DNA from: Candidatus Latescibacterota bacterium
GTDB taxonomy: Bacteria > Latescibacterota > UBA2968 > UBA8231
Direction: 5' to 3'
Assembly (NCBI GenBank): GCA_022827165.1
Contig: JAJDTN010000218.1
Coordinates: 1-6,945, forward strand
DNA: 6,945 nucleotides
A program made the translations under genes and the position numbers. The notes beneath the pieces were generated by a model. It saw only the letters and a list, made by a program, of their open reading frames with translations, did no database searches and was not told the DNA's origin. This document shows positions 1-5,848 of the stretch, piece after piece (within the stretch, counting starts at the first letter, position 1; every line of letters starts with the position of its first letter).

Positions 1-439
1 CCTCCGCCAGGCTCTTGGTGAGGCCGTACACGTTGGGGCCGTCGAGGGGCACGTGGTCCTCGCCGGGGTACCAGTCGCGGCCGCGGTGGTGCTGGCTCAT
101 GGTGCCGGTGTGGATGCCGCAGTGGATGCCGAGGTCGTGGGCGGCGAGCAGCAGCAGGTGCAGGCCGAGGCAGTTGACGGTGTAGTTGTCGATGGCCAGC
201 TGCGGCGTGTGGTCGCGGGTGAAGCCGCCCTGGCCGCCCTTCATGACCATGGTGATGAAGGTGTCCATGCCGTCGAGGGCGCGGGCCAGGGCCTCGGGAT
301 CGGCGATCGAGCCCTCGACGAAGTCGACGTCGCGGGACGGCGGCGCGAGGTCCAGGACGCGCACCTCGTGGACTTGCTGCAGGTAGGGCGTGACGAGGGT
401 GCCCACGTGGCCGGAGCCGCCCACGAGCAGGACCTTCAC
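1..439 (-). CDS. NAD(P)-dependent epimerase/dehydratase (extended SDR), partial: 3' end lies beyond the left edge
   Basis: This is the N-terminal 146 residues of a Rossmann-fold extended SDR (NAD-dependent epimerase/dehydratase family); the stop lies outside the window. Visible motifs: the dinucleotide-binding loop GGSGHVG at residues 7-13, Asp30 at the end of beta 2 (acidic, which favours NAD over NADP), Asp47 in GSIAD (adenine contact), Asn89 in the helix NYTVNCLGLHLLLLAA, and the catalytic YGLTK with Tyr138 and Lys142. The start is GTG (439-437), which overlaps the TGA of the upstream PLP-enzyme gene as GTGA, a typical translational-coupling arrangement, so the two are almost certainly co-transcribed. 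Where most relatives have an HLAA-like strand end, this protein reads TFITMVMKGGQGG (60-72). Family members epimerise, dehydrate or oxidise sugars, often as nucleotide sugars. The pairing with a PLP lyase-like protein suggests a free sugar or sugar acid, but that is inference. Confidence 0.9.
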   Translation of the reverse strand, partial: MKVLLVGGSGHVGTLVTPYLQQVHEVRVLDLAPPSRDVDFVEGSIADPEALARALDGMDTFITMVMKGGQGGFTRDHTPQLAIDNYTVNCLGLHLLLLAAHDLGIHCGIHTGTMSQHHRGRDWYPGEDHVPLDGPNVYGLTKSLAE

Positions 440-1563
440 GAGGCCGGGCTCTTTTCCGTGAGGATCCGCTCCACCTTGTCGCAGGTATGGTCGATCTCGT
501 CGTCGGTCATCTCGATGGCGTCGAGCCAGATGTAGCCCTGGTCGGTGTGGTGGGCGCGGACGACGACGGTGGGATCGCCCTCGGCCAGCGCCTCGGCGAG
601 GGAGGCGGCGGTGTGGCCGGTGGTCCCGGGGTCGGGTGTCAGCCGCGCCCGCGAGAAGGGGCAGCCGTTGGCGTCGGGATCGACGCCCAGGGCCAGTCCC
701 GGCACCAGCGCCAGTCGGTCGAGGATGCGCCGCACGCGCCGGTCCTGCTCCGCCGTCCAGGCGGCCACGTCCTCGGCCTCGCGGTGCTCCAGGCCGGCCA
801 TGGCGCCGACGATCGCCTCCTTGCCGGCCTTCATGGGGCGGCCGATGCCGCGGTTCTGCAGGTAGACGGCGTCCACCATTTCCCTGCGCCCGGCGACGAT
901 GCCGCCGGTGGTGGCGCACAGGAACTTGTGGGCCGATGTGATCACCAGGTCGGCGCCGGTGGCGATCAGCCCGCGCAGGCGCAGGTCCTGGGCGGCGCCG
1001 TCGACGATGACGGGCACGCCGTGCTCGTGGGCCAGGGCGACGACGCGGGGCAGCGGCACCCAGCCGAACTGCACCGTGTGGAAGGACTCGACGTGGAGCA
1101 CGGCGGTCACGCCCTCGCCGGACAGCCCTTCCACCAGTTCCTCCTCGGTGCAGCGGTTCACCGATCCCAGCTCCACGGGGCGGGCCCCGGCCAGGCGGAT
1201 CGCCTGGGTCACCGGCTGGCCGTAGTTGACGCAGTGCCCCTTCTGGATCAGCACCCGGTCGGGAAGGCCGGTGGTGTCGGGCAGCTGCAGGACCTTGGGC
1301 AGGTTGGCCCCCGTCATCGACGCGGCCACGCCGAGGGTGATGCCGGCGGCGCTGCAGGCGGTGACGCAGCCGCTCTCGGCGCCGGAGGAAGCGGCGATGG
1401 CGCGCCCGGCGGCGGCCTGCAGCTCGTCGAGGACGAAGAAGTGGCGCATCGACTCGGCGGCGGCGGCGGCGATCTCGGGCAGCACGATGGCGCCCCCAAG
1501 GTGGGTCATCTTGCCGCAGGCGTTGATCACGCGGCGCAGGCCGTATCTTCGGTGCAGGTCCAT
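436..1563 (-). CDS. SelA-like / D-glucosaminate-6-phosphate ammonia-lyase (DgaE/YhfS)-like PLP-dependent enzyme
   Basis: This 375-residue protein is a fold-type I PLP enzyme of the SelA-like group that includes D-glucosaminate-6-phosphate ammonia-lyase and YhfS. It starts YGLRRVINACGKMTHLGG (7-24), the group's usual opening. It then has FVLDELQAAAG (43-53), the cofactor-phosphate region GAESGCVTACSAAGITL (61-77), Asp188 in VDGAAQ to pair with the pyridine nitrogen, the Schiff-base Lys213 in TSAHKF, and the GRPMKAGKE segment (241-249). It lacks the extra N-terminal domain of true bacterial SelA and is shorter, so tRNA-Sec selenylation is unlikely. Known relatives carry out beta-elimination of ammonia from amino-sugar acids. 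The ATG at 1563 is chosen because AAGGAG lies four bases upstream and homology begins there; an in-frame extension back to 1830 is open but crosses the divergent gene. It overlaps the downstream SDR gene by four bases and is probably driven from the 1564-1663 gap. Confidence 0.88.
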   Translation of the reverse strand: MDLHRRYGLRRVINACGKMTHLGGAIVLPEIAAAAAESMRHFFVLDELQAAAGRAIAASSGAESGCVTACSAAGITLGVAASMTGANLPKVLQLPDTTGLPDRVLIQKGHCVNYGQPVTQAIRLAGARPVELGSVNRCTEEELVEGLSGEGVTAVLHVESFHTVQFGWVPLPRVVALAHEHGVPVIVDGAAQDLRLRGLIATGADLVITSAHKFLCATTGGIVAGRREMVDAVYLQNRGIGRPMKAGKEAIVGAMAGLEHREAEDVAAWTAEQDRRVRRILDRLALVPGLALGVDPDANGCPFSRARLTPDPGTTGHTAASLAEALAEGDPTVVVRAHHTDQGYIWLDAIEMTDDEIDHTCDKVERILTEKSPAS

Positions 1564-1567
1564 GGCT

Positions 1568-1573
1568 CTCCTT
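1568..1573 (-). promoter_or_regulatory. Ribosome binding site of the SelA/DgaE-like gene
   Basis: AAGGAG on the minus strand, four bases before the ATG at 1563. It fixes the start of the PLP-enzyme gene and argues against the longer in-frame extension towards 1830. Confidence 0.7.
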
Positions 1574-1598
1574 CGTCTCTTGTGACAGGTATGCGGGG

Positions 1599-1628
1599 AA
1601 TGTAACGTGAGCCCGGCGGCAGCCTCAA
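1599..1628 (-). promoter_or_regulatory. Candidate sigma-70 promoter for the PLP-enzyme/SDR pair
   Basis: On the minus strand, TTGAGG (1628-1623) is followed after 18 bp by TACATT (1604-1599). Each hexamer matches the sigma-70 consensus at four of six positions. Transcription would start near 1592 and leave a leader of about 29 nt carrying the AAGGAG site. The AT-rich -10 stands out in this GC-rich gap. On the plus strand the same patch holds a poorer pair, TTGTGA (1580-1585) and TGTAAC (1601-1606) with only 15 bp between, which could serve the aldo/keto reductase gene. The plus-strand assignment is weak. Confidence 0.4.
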
Positions 1629-1654
1629 AAGGGCCTTCGGCCAAGACCCGAACC

Positions 1655-1659
1655 GAGGA
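1655..1659 (+). promoter_or_regulatory. Ribosome binding site of the aldo/keto reductase gene
   Basis: GAGGA four bases before the ATG at 1664. It supports that ATG over the in-frame GTG at 1607, which would add 19 residues of Ser/Ala/Lys-rich sequence before the beginning of the AKR fold. Confidence 0.6.
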
Positions 1660-1663
1660 TCCG

Positions 1664-2689
1664 ATGACGAAAACCCTCTCCCAACGCAGGATCGGAAAGA
1701 CCGGCGTCACCGTCACCGAGGTCGGTTTCGGCGGCGCCCACCTCGGCGAGCTGTTCGAGGGCGTGCCGGACGACCAGGCGCAGGCGACCCTGGCCGCCGC
1801 CTGGGACGGCGGCATGCGCCTCTTCGACACCGCCCCGTACTACGGCCACGGCCTCTCCGAGCACCGCACGGGCGACTTCCTGCGGCGGCAGGAGCGCTCG
1901 CGGTACGTGCTCTCCACCAAGGTGGGCCGCGTCTTCCAGGCCGCCCGAAACCTGGAGCGATTCGACAGCGGCGTCTGGACCGGCGGACTGCCCTTCGAGT
2001 TCCGCTACGACTACACCTACGACGGCATCATGCGCTCGTGGGAGGACAGCCTCCAGCGCCTCGGCCTGCCCTCCATCGACCTGCTGCTGGTCCACGACCT
2101 CGACAGTCTCGTGCAGACCACCGAGCAGCGGCTCTCGGCCCACGAGGCGCAGCTCTACGCCAGCGGCGCCCGCGCCCTCGAGGAGCTGCGCCGCGACGGC
2201 CGCATCGGCGCCATCGGCGCCGGCATCAACGTGAGGCCCGCCATCCCGCGGCTGATCGACCTCGTCGACCTCGACTTCTTCATCGTCGCCATGCCCTACA
2301 CGCTGCTGGATCAGGACGTCCTCGACGAGGAGTTCCCCCTCTGCCAGGAGCGCGGCGTGAGCGTCGTCATCGGCGCCCCCTTCGCCTCCGGGATCCTGGT
2401 GACGGGCCCGAAGGAGGGCGCCACGTACGCCTACGGTCCGGCGTCCCCCGAGATCCTCGACAAGGCGCGGCGCATCCAGGCGGTCTGCGATCGCCGCGAG
2501 GTGCCGCTGCCGGCGGCGGCGATCCAGTTCCCGCTCGCCCATCCGCTGGTCTCGGCGGTGATCCCCGGGGCCGTGCACCCGGACCAGGTGAGGTCGAACC
2601 TGGACTCGTGGAGCCGCCCGATACCGGCGGACCTGTGGGCGGAGCTGAAGGCGGAGGGCCTGATCCGGGCGGACGCGCCGACGCCGTGA
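1664..2689 (+). CDS. Aldo/keto reductase, sugar-dehydrogenase (D-threo-aldose / L-fucose dehydrogenase-like) type
   Basis: This 341-residue cytosolic (beta/alpha)8 oxidoreductase shows the AKR catalytic tetrad in order: Asp55 and Tyr60 in FDTAPYYGHG (54-63), Lys86 in STKVG (84-88) and His144 in LLLVHD (140-145). The start RRIGKTGVTVTEVGFGGAHLG (8-28) is typical of the family, and VIPGAVHPDQVRSNL (299-313) is the C-terminal NAD(P)-binding segment. The DxxPYYGxGxSE pattern and the long insert around 89-118 resemble the group that oxidises aldoses such as L-fucose or D-arabinose to lactones, which also contains pyridoxal 4-dehydrogenase. Start choice: ATG at 1664 with GAGGA upstream. The gene is divergent from the SelA/DgaE-like gene across 100 bp and convergent with the oxidase gene. 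Together with the PLP and SDR neighbours this suggests oxidation of a sugar before elimination; the substrate is unknown. Confidence 0.92.
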   Translation: MTKTLSQRRIGKTGVTVTEVGFGGAHLGELFEGVPDDQAQATLAAAWDGGMRLFDTAPYYGHGLSEHRTGDFLRRQERSRYVLSTKVGRVFQAARNLERFDSGVWTGGLPFEFRYDYTYDGIMRSWEDSLQRLGLPSIDLLLVHDLDSLVQTTEQRLSAHEAQLYASGARALEELRRDGRIGAIGAGINVRPAIPRLIDLVDLDFFIVAMPYTLLDQDVLDEEFPLCQERGVSVVIGAPFASGILVTGPKEGATYAYGPASPEILDKARRIQAVCDRREVPLPAAAIQFPLAHPLVSAVIPGAVHPDQVRSNLDSWSRPIPADLWAELKAEGLIRADAPTP

Positions 2690-2702
2690 GCCGGGCGGCT
2701 CA
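2687..2702. terminator. Perfect hairpin containing both convergent stop codons (possible bidirectional terminator)
   Basis: TGAGCC-GGGC-GGCTCA is a perfect 6-bp stem with a 4-nt loop. The left arm begins with the TGA of the aldo/keto reductase gene (2687-2689). The right arm ends with TCA (2700-2702), which is the minus-strand TGA of the oxidase subunit gene. The gap between the two genes is only 10 bp, so any terminator must overlap coding sequence. No T-run follows on either side, so intrinsic termination is uncertain. The stem may instead act as a 3'-end block. Confidence 0.35.
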
Positions 2703-3293
2703 GCCGGCGGCGTAGAACGCGATCAGCAAGACCACCCAGACGACCTCGAGGAAGTGCCAGTACGTGGCGGCGCTGCGCACCGCCGGCAGGTGCTCCAGGC
2801 CGAGTCTGTCCATGCCGGCGCGCACCGCCAGCATCCCCAGCAGGACCAGCCCCGCCGCCACGTGGACGGCGTGGATGAGGACGAGGGCGAAGGCGAGGCC
2901 CTCCAGGCCGATGAAGGCGCCCGTGGACAGGGACAGCTCGTGCCGGGCCAGGAGGGAGGCCATGCCCAGGACCTGGGCGAGGGTGAAGAGCAGGCCTAGG
3001 ACGAAGCTGAGGCGCACCCAGCGGCCGACCTCGGAGAGCCGCGCCTGCCGGGCGTGGCGGGCGGCGGCCTCGACGGCCAGGCCCGAGAGCAGCAGCAGCA
3101 GGGTCGAGAGCCACAGGGCCGGGGGCAGGGAGAGGTCGCTCCCGGAGGGGCGCGACTGGTGGCTGAAGGCGAAGATCGCCAGCCCCGCCGCGAAGAACAC
3201 GGAGAGGGAGACGAGGACCAGGACGAGGCCGAGGCGGCGCACGGAGACCGGGTCGGGCAGGGGAGCCCGGGAGGGGGGGCCGGAGGGATCCAT
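2700..3293 (-). CDS. Haem-copper (cytochrome c/quinol) oxidase subunit III, five-helix form
   Basis: This 197-residue integral membrane protein matches the COX3/CyoC family. Predicted helices lie at about 21-43, 59-78, 94-115, 126-155 and 179-195, the five-helix form that lacks the first two helices of the mitochondrial type. Diagnostic stretches are IHAVHVAAG (140-148, His141 and His144) in helix 4 and YWHFLEVVWVVLL (178-190) in helix 5; Glu75 lies in helix 2. Subunit III has no redox centre but supports proton uptake and stability of the terminal oxidase. Charged, Pro-rich residues 1-20 precede the first helix. No subunit I, II or IV gene lies next to it, so it must pair with a complex encoded elsewhere or be an orphan paralogue. 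The ATG at 3293 has no Shine-Dalgarno; GTG at codon 18 is an alternative, also without one. The 3' end faces the aldo/keto reductase gene. Confidence 0.9.
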   Translation of the reverse strand: MDPSGPPSRAPLPDPVSVRRLGLVLVLVSLSVFFAAGLAIFAFSHQSRPSGSDLSLPPALWLSTLLLLLSGLAVEAAARHARQARLSEVGRWVRLSFVLGLLFTLAQVLGMASLLARHELSLSTGAFIGLEGLAFALVLIHAVHVAAGLVLLGMLAVRAGMDRLGLEHLPAVRSAATYWHFLEVVWVVLLIAFYAAG

Positions 3294-3299
3294 GGGCGC

Positions 3300-3328
3300 A
3301 CTCTACGAAGGCGGGCACCCATGCTCAA
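3300..3328 (-). promoter_or_regulatory. Candidate promoter giving a leaderless oxidase subunit III mRNA
   Basis: On the minus strand, TTGAGC (3328-3323), a 17-bp spacer and TAGAGT (3305-3300) lie just upstream of the ATG at 3293. Each hexamer matches sigma-70 consensus at four of six positions. Only six bases separate the -10 box from the ATG, so transcription would begin at or next to the start codon. That agrees with the missing Shine-Dalgarno. The -35 overlaps the first codons of the plus-strand fusion gene if that gene starts at 3321. Confidence 0.3.
3307..3311 (+). promoter_or_regulatory. Probable ribosome binding site of the CDP-alcohol phosphotransferase-like gene
   Basis: GAAGG ends nine bases before the ATG at 3321. 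The alternative in-frame ATG at 3393 has only pyrimidine-rich sequence upstream and no Shine-Dalgarno, so this site favours the longer protein. Confidence 0.4.
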
Positions 3329-4646
3329 GGCCGGGCCGGCCGGCTTCCGGCGCTGGTTGCCGAGGCCCGGCGGCGGCTCCACCTTCCCTCCCATGGACGA
3401 TCCCGCGGCCCCCGGACAGCCGCCGACCCTGTGCATCGACGCCACCCGCCCCGCCGCCGGCTGGCGCCTCTGGGGCATGAGCCTCGTGGAGCGCCACCTG
3501 CGCGAGGGCCGCCGCCGCGGCCTCGACCGCGCCGTGGTCTGCGTGACCCCGGAGACCGCCGCTTCCGCCGGCCGCTTCCGCCCCGACCTGGACCGCCTGC
3601 ACCCGCAGGAGCGCCGACTCGTGGAGGTGCCCGGCTCGCGGGAGGCCCGGCGCTGGCTGGCGGAGCACGTCGAGGGCCCGGTCCTGCTGTTGGAGGGCGA
3701 CACCGTCGTCGACGACCGGATCCTCGACCACCTGCTGGCCGCCGGCCCCGGCTGCCGGATCCGCGGCGAGGGCGCCGGCGCCGCCCACCTGCCCTCGGCG
3801 GCCGTTCTGGTCGAGGCGGCGGACGCCGGCCCCTGGGAGCCGCAGCCCGGAGGGCCCCTGCGCGCCGTGGAGGCCGGCGACCTCGACCGCTATGTCCCGG
3901 AGCTGCGGCTCACCATGCCGCCCTTCCTGATCCGCCTGACCGACCCGCGGCAGTTGCGCCAGATCGACCGGCGGATGTTCCACCGCACCTTCAAGGGCGT
4001 CATCGACGTCGTCGCCCGCTACGGCTACTACCACCTCGTGCGCTTCCTCACCCGGCGCCTGAGCCGGACGACGGTCTCCCCGAACCTGCTGACCGTGCTC
4101 TCCGTCGCCGGCATCTGGGCCGCCGTCCCCTGCTTCGCCGCCGGGCGCCTGGGGGCCGGGATCCTGTGCGCCTGGGCCGGCGTCCTCCTCGACTCGGTGG
4201 ACGGCAAGCTCGCCCGCCTCACCGTCAACCTGAGCGACCGCATGGGCGGCTTCGAGCACGCCGCCGCCATCCCCGGCCTCGGGCTGTGGTTCCTCGCCCT
4301 CGGGTGGCACTTGGGCGAGGGCCGGCTGCTGACCCCGTCGCCGGCCGCCCTCGCCTGCTGGACCCTGGTGGCCGCCTTCCTCCTCGACAAGCTCTGCACC
4401 GGCGGCTTCAAGGCGCTTTTCGGCCGCGAGCTGTTCGACGCCCGGCCCTTCGACGCCGCCTTCCACCTGATCGCCGCCCGCCGCAACGTCCACCTGGTGA
4501 TCCTCACGATCGGCACCGCCCTCGGCGTGGCGGAAACCGCCTTCCAGGCCATGGCCTGGGCCATGGCGGCGACCCTGGCGGTCCACGCCCTGCGCTTCGC
4601 CTGGATCGCCGCCACCGGCGGCCGGGAGCCGGGTCCCCATGGCTGA
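3321..4646 (+). CDS. Fusion of a degenerate nucleotidyltransferase-like domain with a CDP-alcohol phosphotransferase-like membrane domain
   Basis: This 441-residue protein resembles the bifunctional IPCT-DIPPS layout: sugar/inositol-phosphate nucleotidyltransferase, then CDP-alcohol phosphotransferase. Residues 35-205 look like a nucleotidyltransferase (GMSLVERHLREGRRRG at 52-67; LLLEGDTVVDDRIL at 122-135), but the usual GxGxR...PK nucleotide loop is missing. Residues 215-430 form the membrane domain: VSPNLLT (252-258), then DSVDGKLAR (291-299) with Asp291, Asp294, Gly295, Ala298 and Arg299 intact. The second half of the DxxDGxxAR(x8)GxxxDxxxD motif reads MGGFEHAAA, with Glu312 and Ala316 where Asp is expected. 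Helices are predicted at about 256-290, 318-332, 343-358 and 392-430. The ATG at 3321 is preferred for its GAAGG site and because third positions are nearly all G/C from 3321 to 3392; ATG at 3393 (417 residues) is the alternative. Its end overlaps the glycosyltransferase start by 8 bp. A role in lipid or polyol-phosphate head-group chemistry is inference. Confidence 0.82.
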   Translation: MLKAGPAGFRRWLPRPGGGSTFPPMDDPAAPGQPPTLCIDATRPAAGWRLWGMSLVERHLREGRRRGLDRAVVCVTPETAASAGRFRPDLDRLHPQERRLVEVPGSREARRWLAEHVEGPVLLLEGDTVVDDRILDHLLAAGPGCRIRGEGAGAAHLPSAAVLVEAADAGPWEPQPGGPLRAVEAGDLDRYVPELRLTMPPFLIRLTDPRQLRQIDRRMFHRTFKGVIDVVARYGYYHLVRFLTRRLSRTTVSPNLLTVLSVAGIWAAVPCFAAGRLGAGILCAWAGVLLDSVDGKLARLTVNLSDRMGGFEHAAAIPGLGLWFLALGWHLGEGRLLTPSPAALACWTLVAAFLLDKLCTGGFKALFGRELFDARPFDAAFHLIAARRNVHLVILTIGTALGVAETAFQAMAWAMAATLAVHALRFAWIAATGGREPGPHG

Positions 4647-5805
4647 GCGGCCGGCGCCCCGGGTGCTCCTCTTCGGCACGCGCTTCCCGCCCGAGGCGGC
4701 GGGGACCGCGGCCTACGCGCGCGGCCTGGCCCTGGGGCTGGCGTCGCAGGGGGTCGAGGTCCACGTGCTGACCATGGGACCCGCCGTGGCCGAGGACGGC
4801 CTGCCCTTTCCGGTGCGGCGGCTGCGGCCGGCGGCCGGCGCCCTGCAGCGCTACGGCCGCTGCCTCGGCGCCCTCCGCCGGGAGCTGGAGCGGCTGCGGC
4901 CCGACTGCCTGTGGACGACCAACGGCATGGGCACGCGCGTGGCGGGCCTGCTCTCGCACCTGCCGTGTCCGCTGATCACCAGCGCCCGCGGCAGCGACCT
5001 GCGCACGCGCCTGCCGGGGAGGGGTCCGTGGCGGCGCCTGGAGAGCCTGGCCCTGCGCCGGGCCTACCGGCGCTCGGCGGGGGTCGCCGCCGCCAGCCGC
5101 GGCATGGCGCGCCTCGCCGCTTCCCGGGGAGTGGAGGCAGACCGCCTCTTCGTCAGCTATCCCGCCTTCGACTTTACCTGGTCCGCGGGCGGCCCCGTGG
5201 AGCCGGGGGGCCTTGGGACCCCTGCCTCCGTGCTCACCGTCGCCCGGCTGACGCGGCAGAAGCGGGTCGACGTGGTCCTGCGCGCCGTCGCCGCCGCCTC
5301 CGCGCAGATGCCGGGCCTGAGCTGCACGGTGGTCGGGGACGGCCCCGAGCGGGGCCGCCTGGAGCGCCTCTCCGGGGAGCTGGGGCTCGCCCGCCGCGTC
5401 GTCTTCGTCGGCGCCCTGCGCCCGCGCTCGGCGCCCCTGCGGGCGGAGTACGGCCGCGCCTCGGTCTTCGCCCTCACCAGCGTCGAGGAGGGCCTGGGAA
5501 ACGTCTACATCGAGGCCGGGGCCTTCGGCCTGCCGAGCGTCGGCGTCGACGGCGGCGGGACCCCGGAGGTGGTGGTCCACGGGCGCACGGGGTGGCTGGT
5601 GCCGGCCGACGATCCGGCGGCCACGGCGGAGGGCCTCCTCCACCTGCTCTCGGACCACGAGGCGCGGCGCCGCATGGGACGCGAGGCGCGCCTGCGGGTG
5701 CAGGCCGAGTTCAGCGTCGAGGCCCTGGGCCGGCGCTCGGCCGAGGTGGTGCGCGCCGTCATCGCCGATGGGCGTCCGCCGCCCGCGGACGGGGCCGCCG
5801 CGTGA
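4639..5805 (+). CDS. GT4-family glycosyltransferase (GT-B fold)
   Basis: This 388-residue retaining glycosyltransferase of the GT4 type transfers a sugar from an activated donor, probably on the cytoplasmic membrane face. The N-terminal acceptor domain has VLLFGTRFPPEAAGTAAY (9-26) with the glycine-containing loop typical of GT4. The C-terminal donor domain has VARLTRQKRVD (201-211, with Arg203 and Lys208 as phosphate contacts), VVGDGPE (231-237) and the EX7E pair Glu284/Glu292 in EEGLGNVYIEAGAFGLPS (283-300). The DGGGTPEVVVHGRTGWLVP stretch (304-322) is equally typical. There is no membrane helix, and the length is normal for the family. The ATG at 4639 overlaps the end of the fusion gene by 8 bp, with GGGAG ten bases upstream, so the two are probably translationally coupled. 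Donor and acceptor cannot be read. The neighbouring lipid-type transferase and flippase suggest a lipid-linked acceptor. Confidence 0.94.
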   Translation: MAERPAPRVLLFGTRFPPEAAGTAAYARGLALGLASQGVEVHVLTMGPAVAEDGLPFPVRRLRPAAGALQRYGRCLGALRRELERLRPDCLWTTNGMGTRVAGLLSHLPCPLITSARGSDLRTRLPGRGPWRRLESLALRRAYRRSAGVAAASRGMARLAASRGVEADRLFVSYPAFDFTWSAGGPVEPGGLGTPASVLTVARLTRQKRVDVVLRAVAAASAQMPGLSCTVVGDGPERGRLERLSGELGLARRVVFVGALRPRSAPLRAEYGRASVFALTSVEEGLGNVYIEAGAFGLPSVGVDGGGTPEVVVHGRTGWLVPADDPAATAEGLLHLLSDHEARRRMGREARLRVQAEFSVEALGRRSAEVVRAVIADGRPPPADGAAA

Positions 5806-5839
5806 GACCGGGAGGTCCGGTTCTCCGGGGACCGGGGTC

Positions 5840-5845
5840 AGGGGG
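5840..5845 (+). promoter_or_regulatory. Ribosome binding site of the flippase gene
   Basis: AGGGGG lies three bases before the ATG at 5849. The site supports this start, the first ATG after the glycosyltransferase stop in the 43-bp gap. Confidence 0.5.
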
Positions 5846-5848
5846 CCG

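Noticed and set aside
487..1605. Long plus-strand open frame of 372 codons opposite the PLP-enzyme gene
   Set aside because: Its product is Gly/Ala/Val/His-rich with no recognisable motif. It is the mirror of a well-supported gene whose GC-rich third positions remove stops from the other strand.
1630..1652. GGCC-TTC-GGCC hairpin in the leader of the aldo/keto reductase
   Set aside because: A 4-bp stem is expected by chance at this base composition, and there is no sign of a riboswitch or attenuator.
3054..3320. Upstream extension of the phosphotransferase-like frame
   Set aside because: It lies antisense to the oxidase subunit III gene, which has convincing membrane helices and signature residues, and it encodes a Gln/Gly/Arg-rich stretch without homology.
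4549..4567. Repeated GGCCATGG near the end of the phosphotransferase-like gene
   Set aside because: Two copies of an 8-base word encode an Ala/Met-rich helix (QAMAWAMAAT). There is no array and no other reason to call a repeat.
3303..4679. Minus-strand open frame of 458 codons opposite the phosphotransferase-like gene
   Set aside because: The composition is low-complexity and there is no domain or membrane pattern. The plus strand carries a clear family motif and a coupled downstream gene.
5807..5839. Small inverted repeats between the glycosyltransferase and the flippase (ACCGG-GAGGT-CCGGT and GACC-GG-GGTC)
   Set aside because: The stems are only 4-5 bp in very GC-rich DNA, with no T-run. 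The genes look co-transcribed, so a terminator is not supported.
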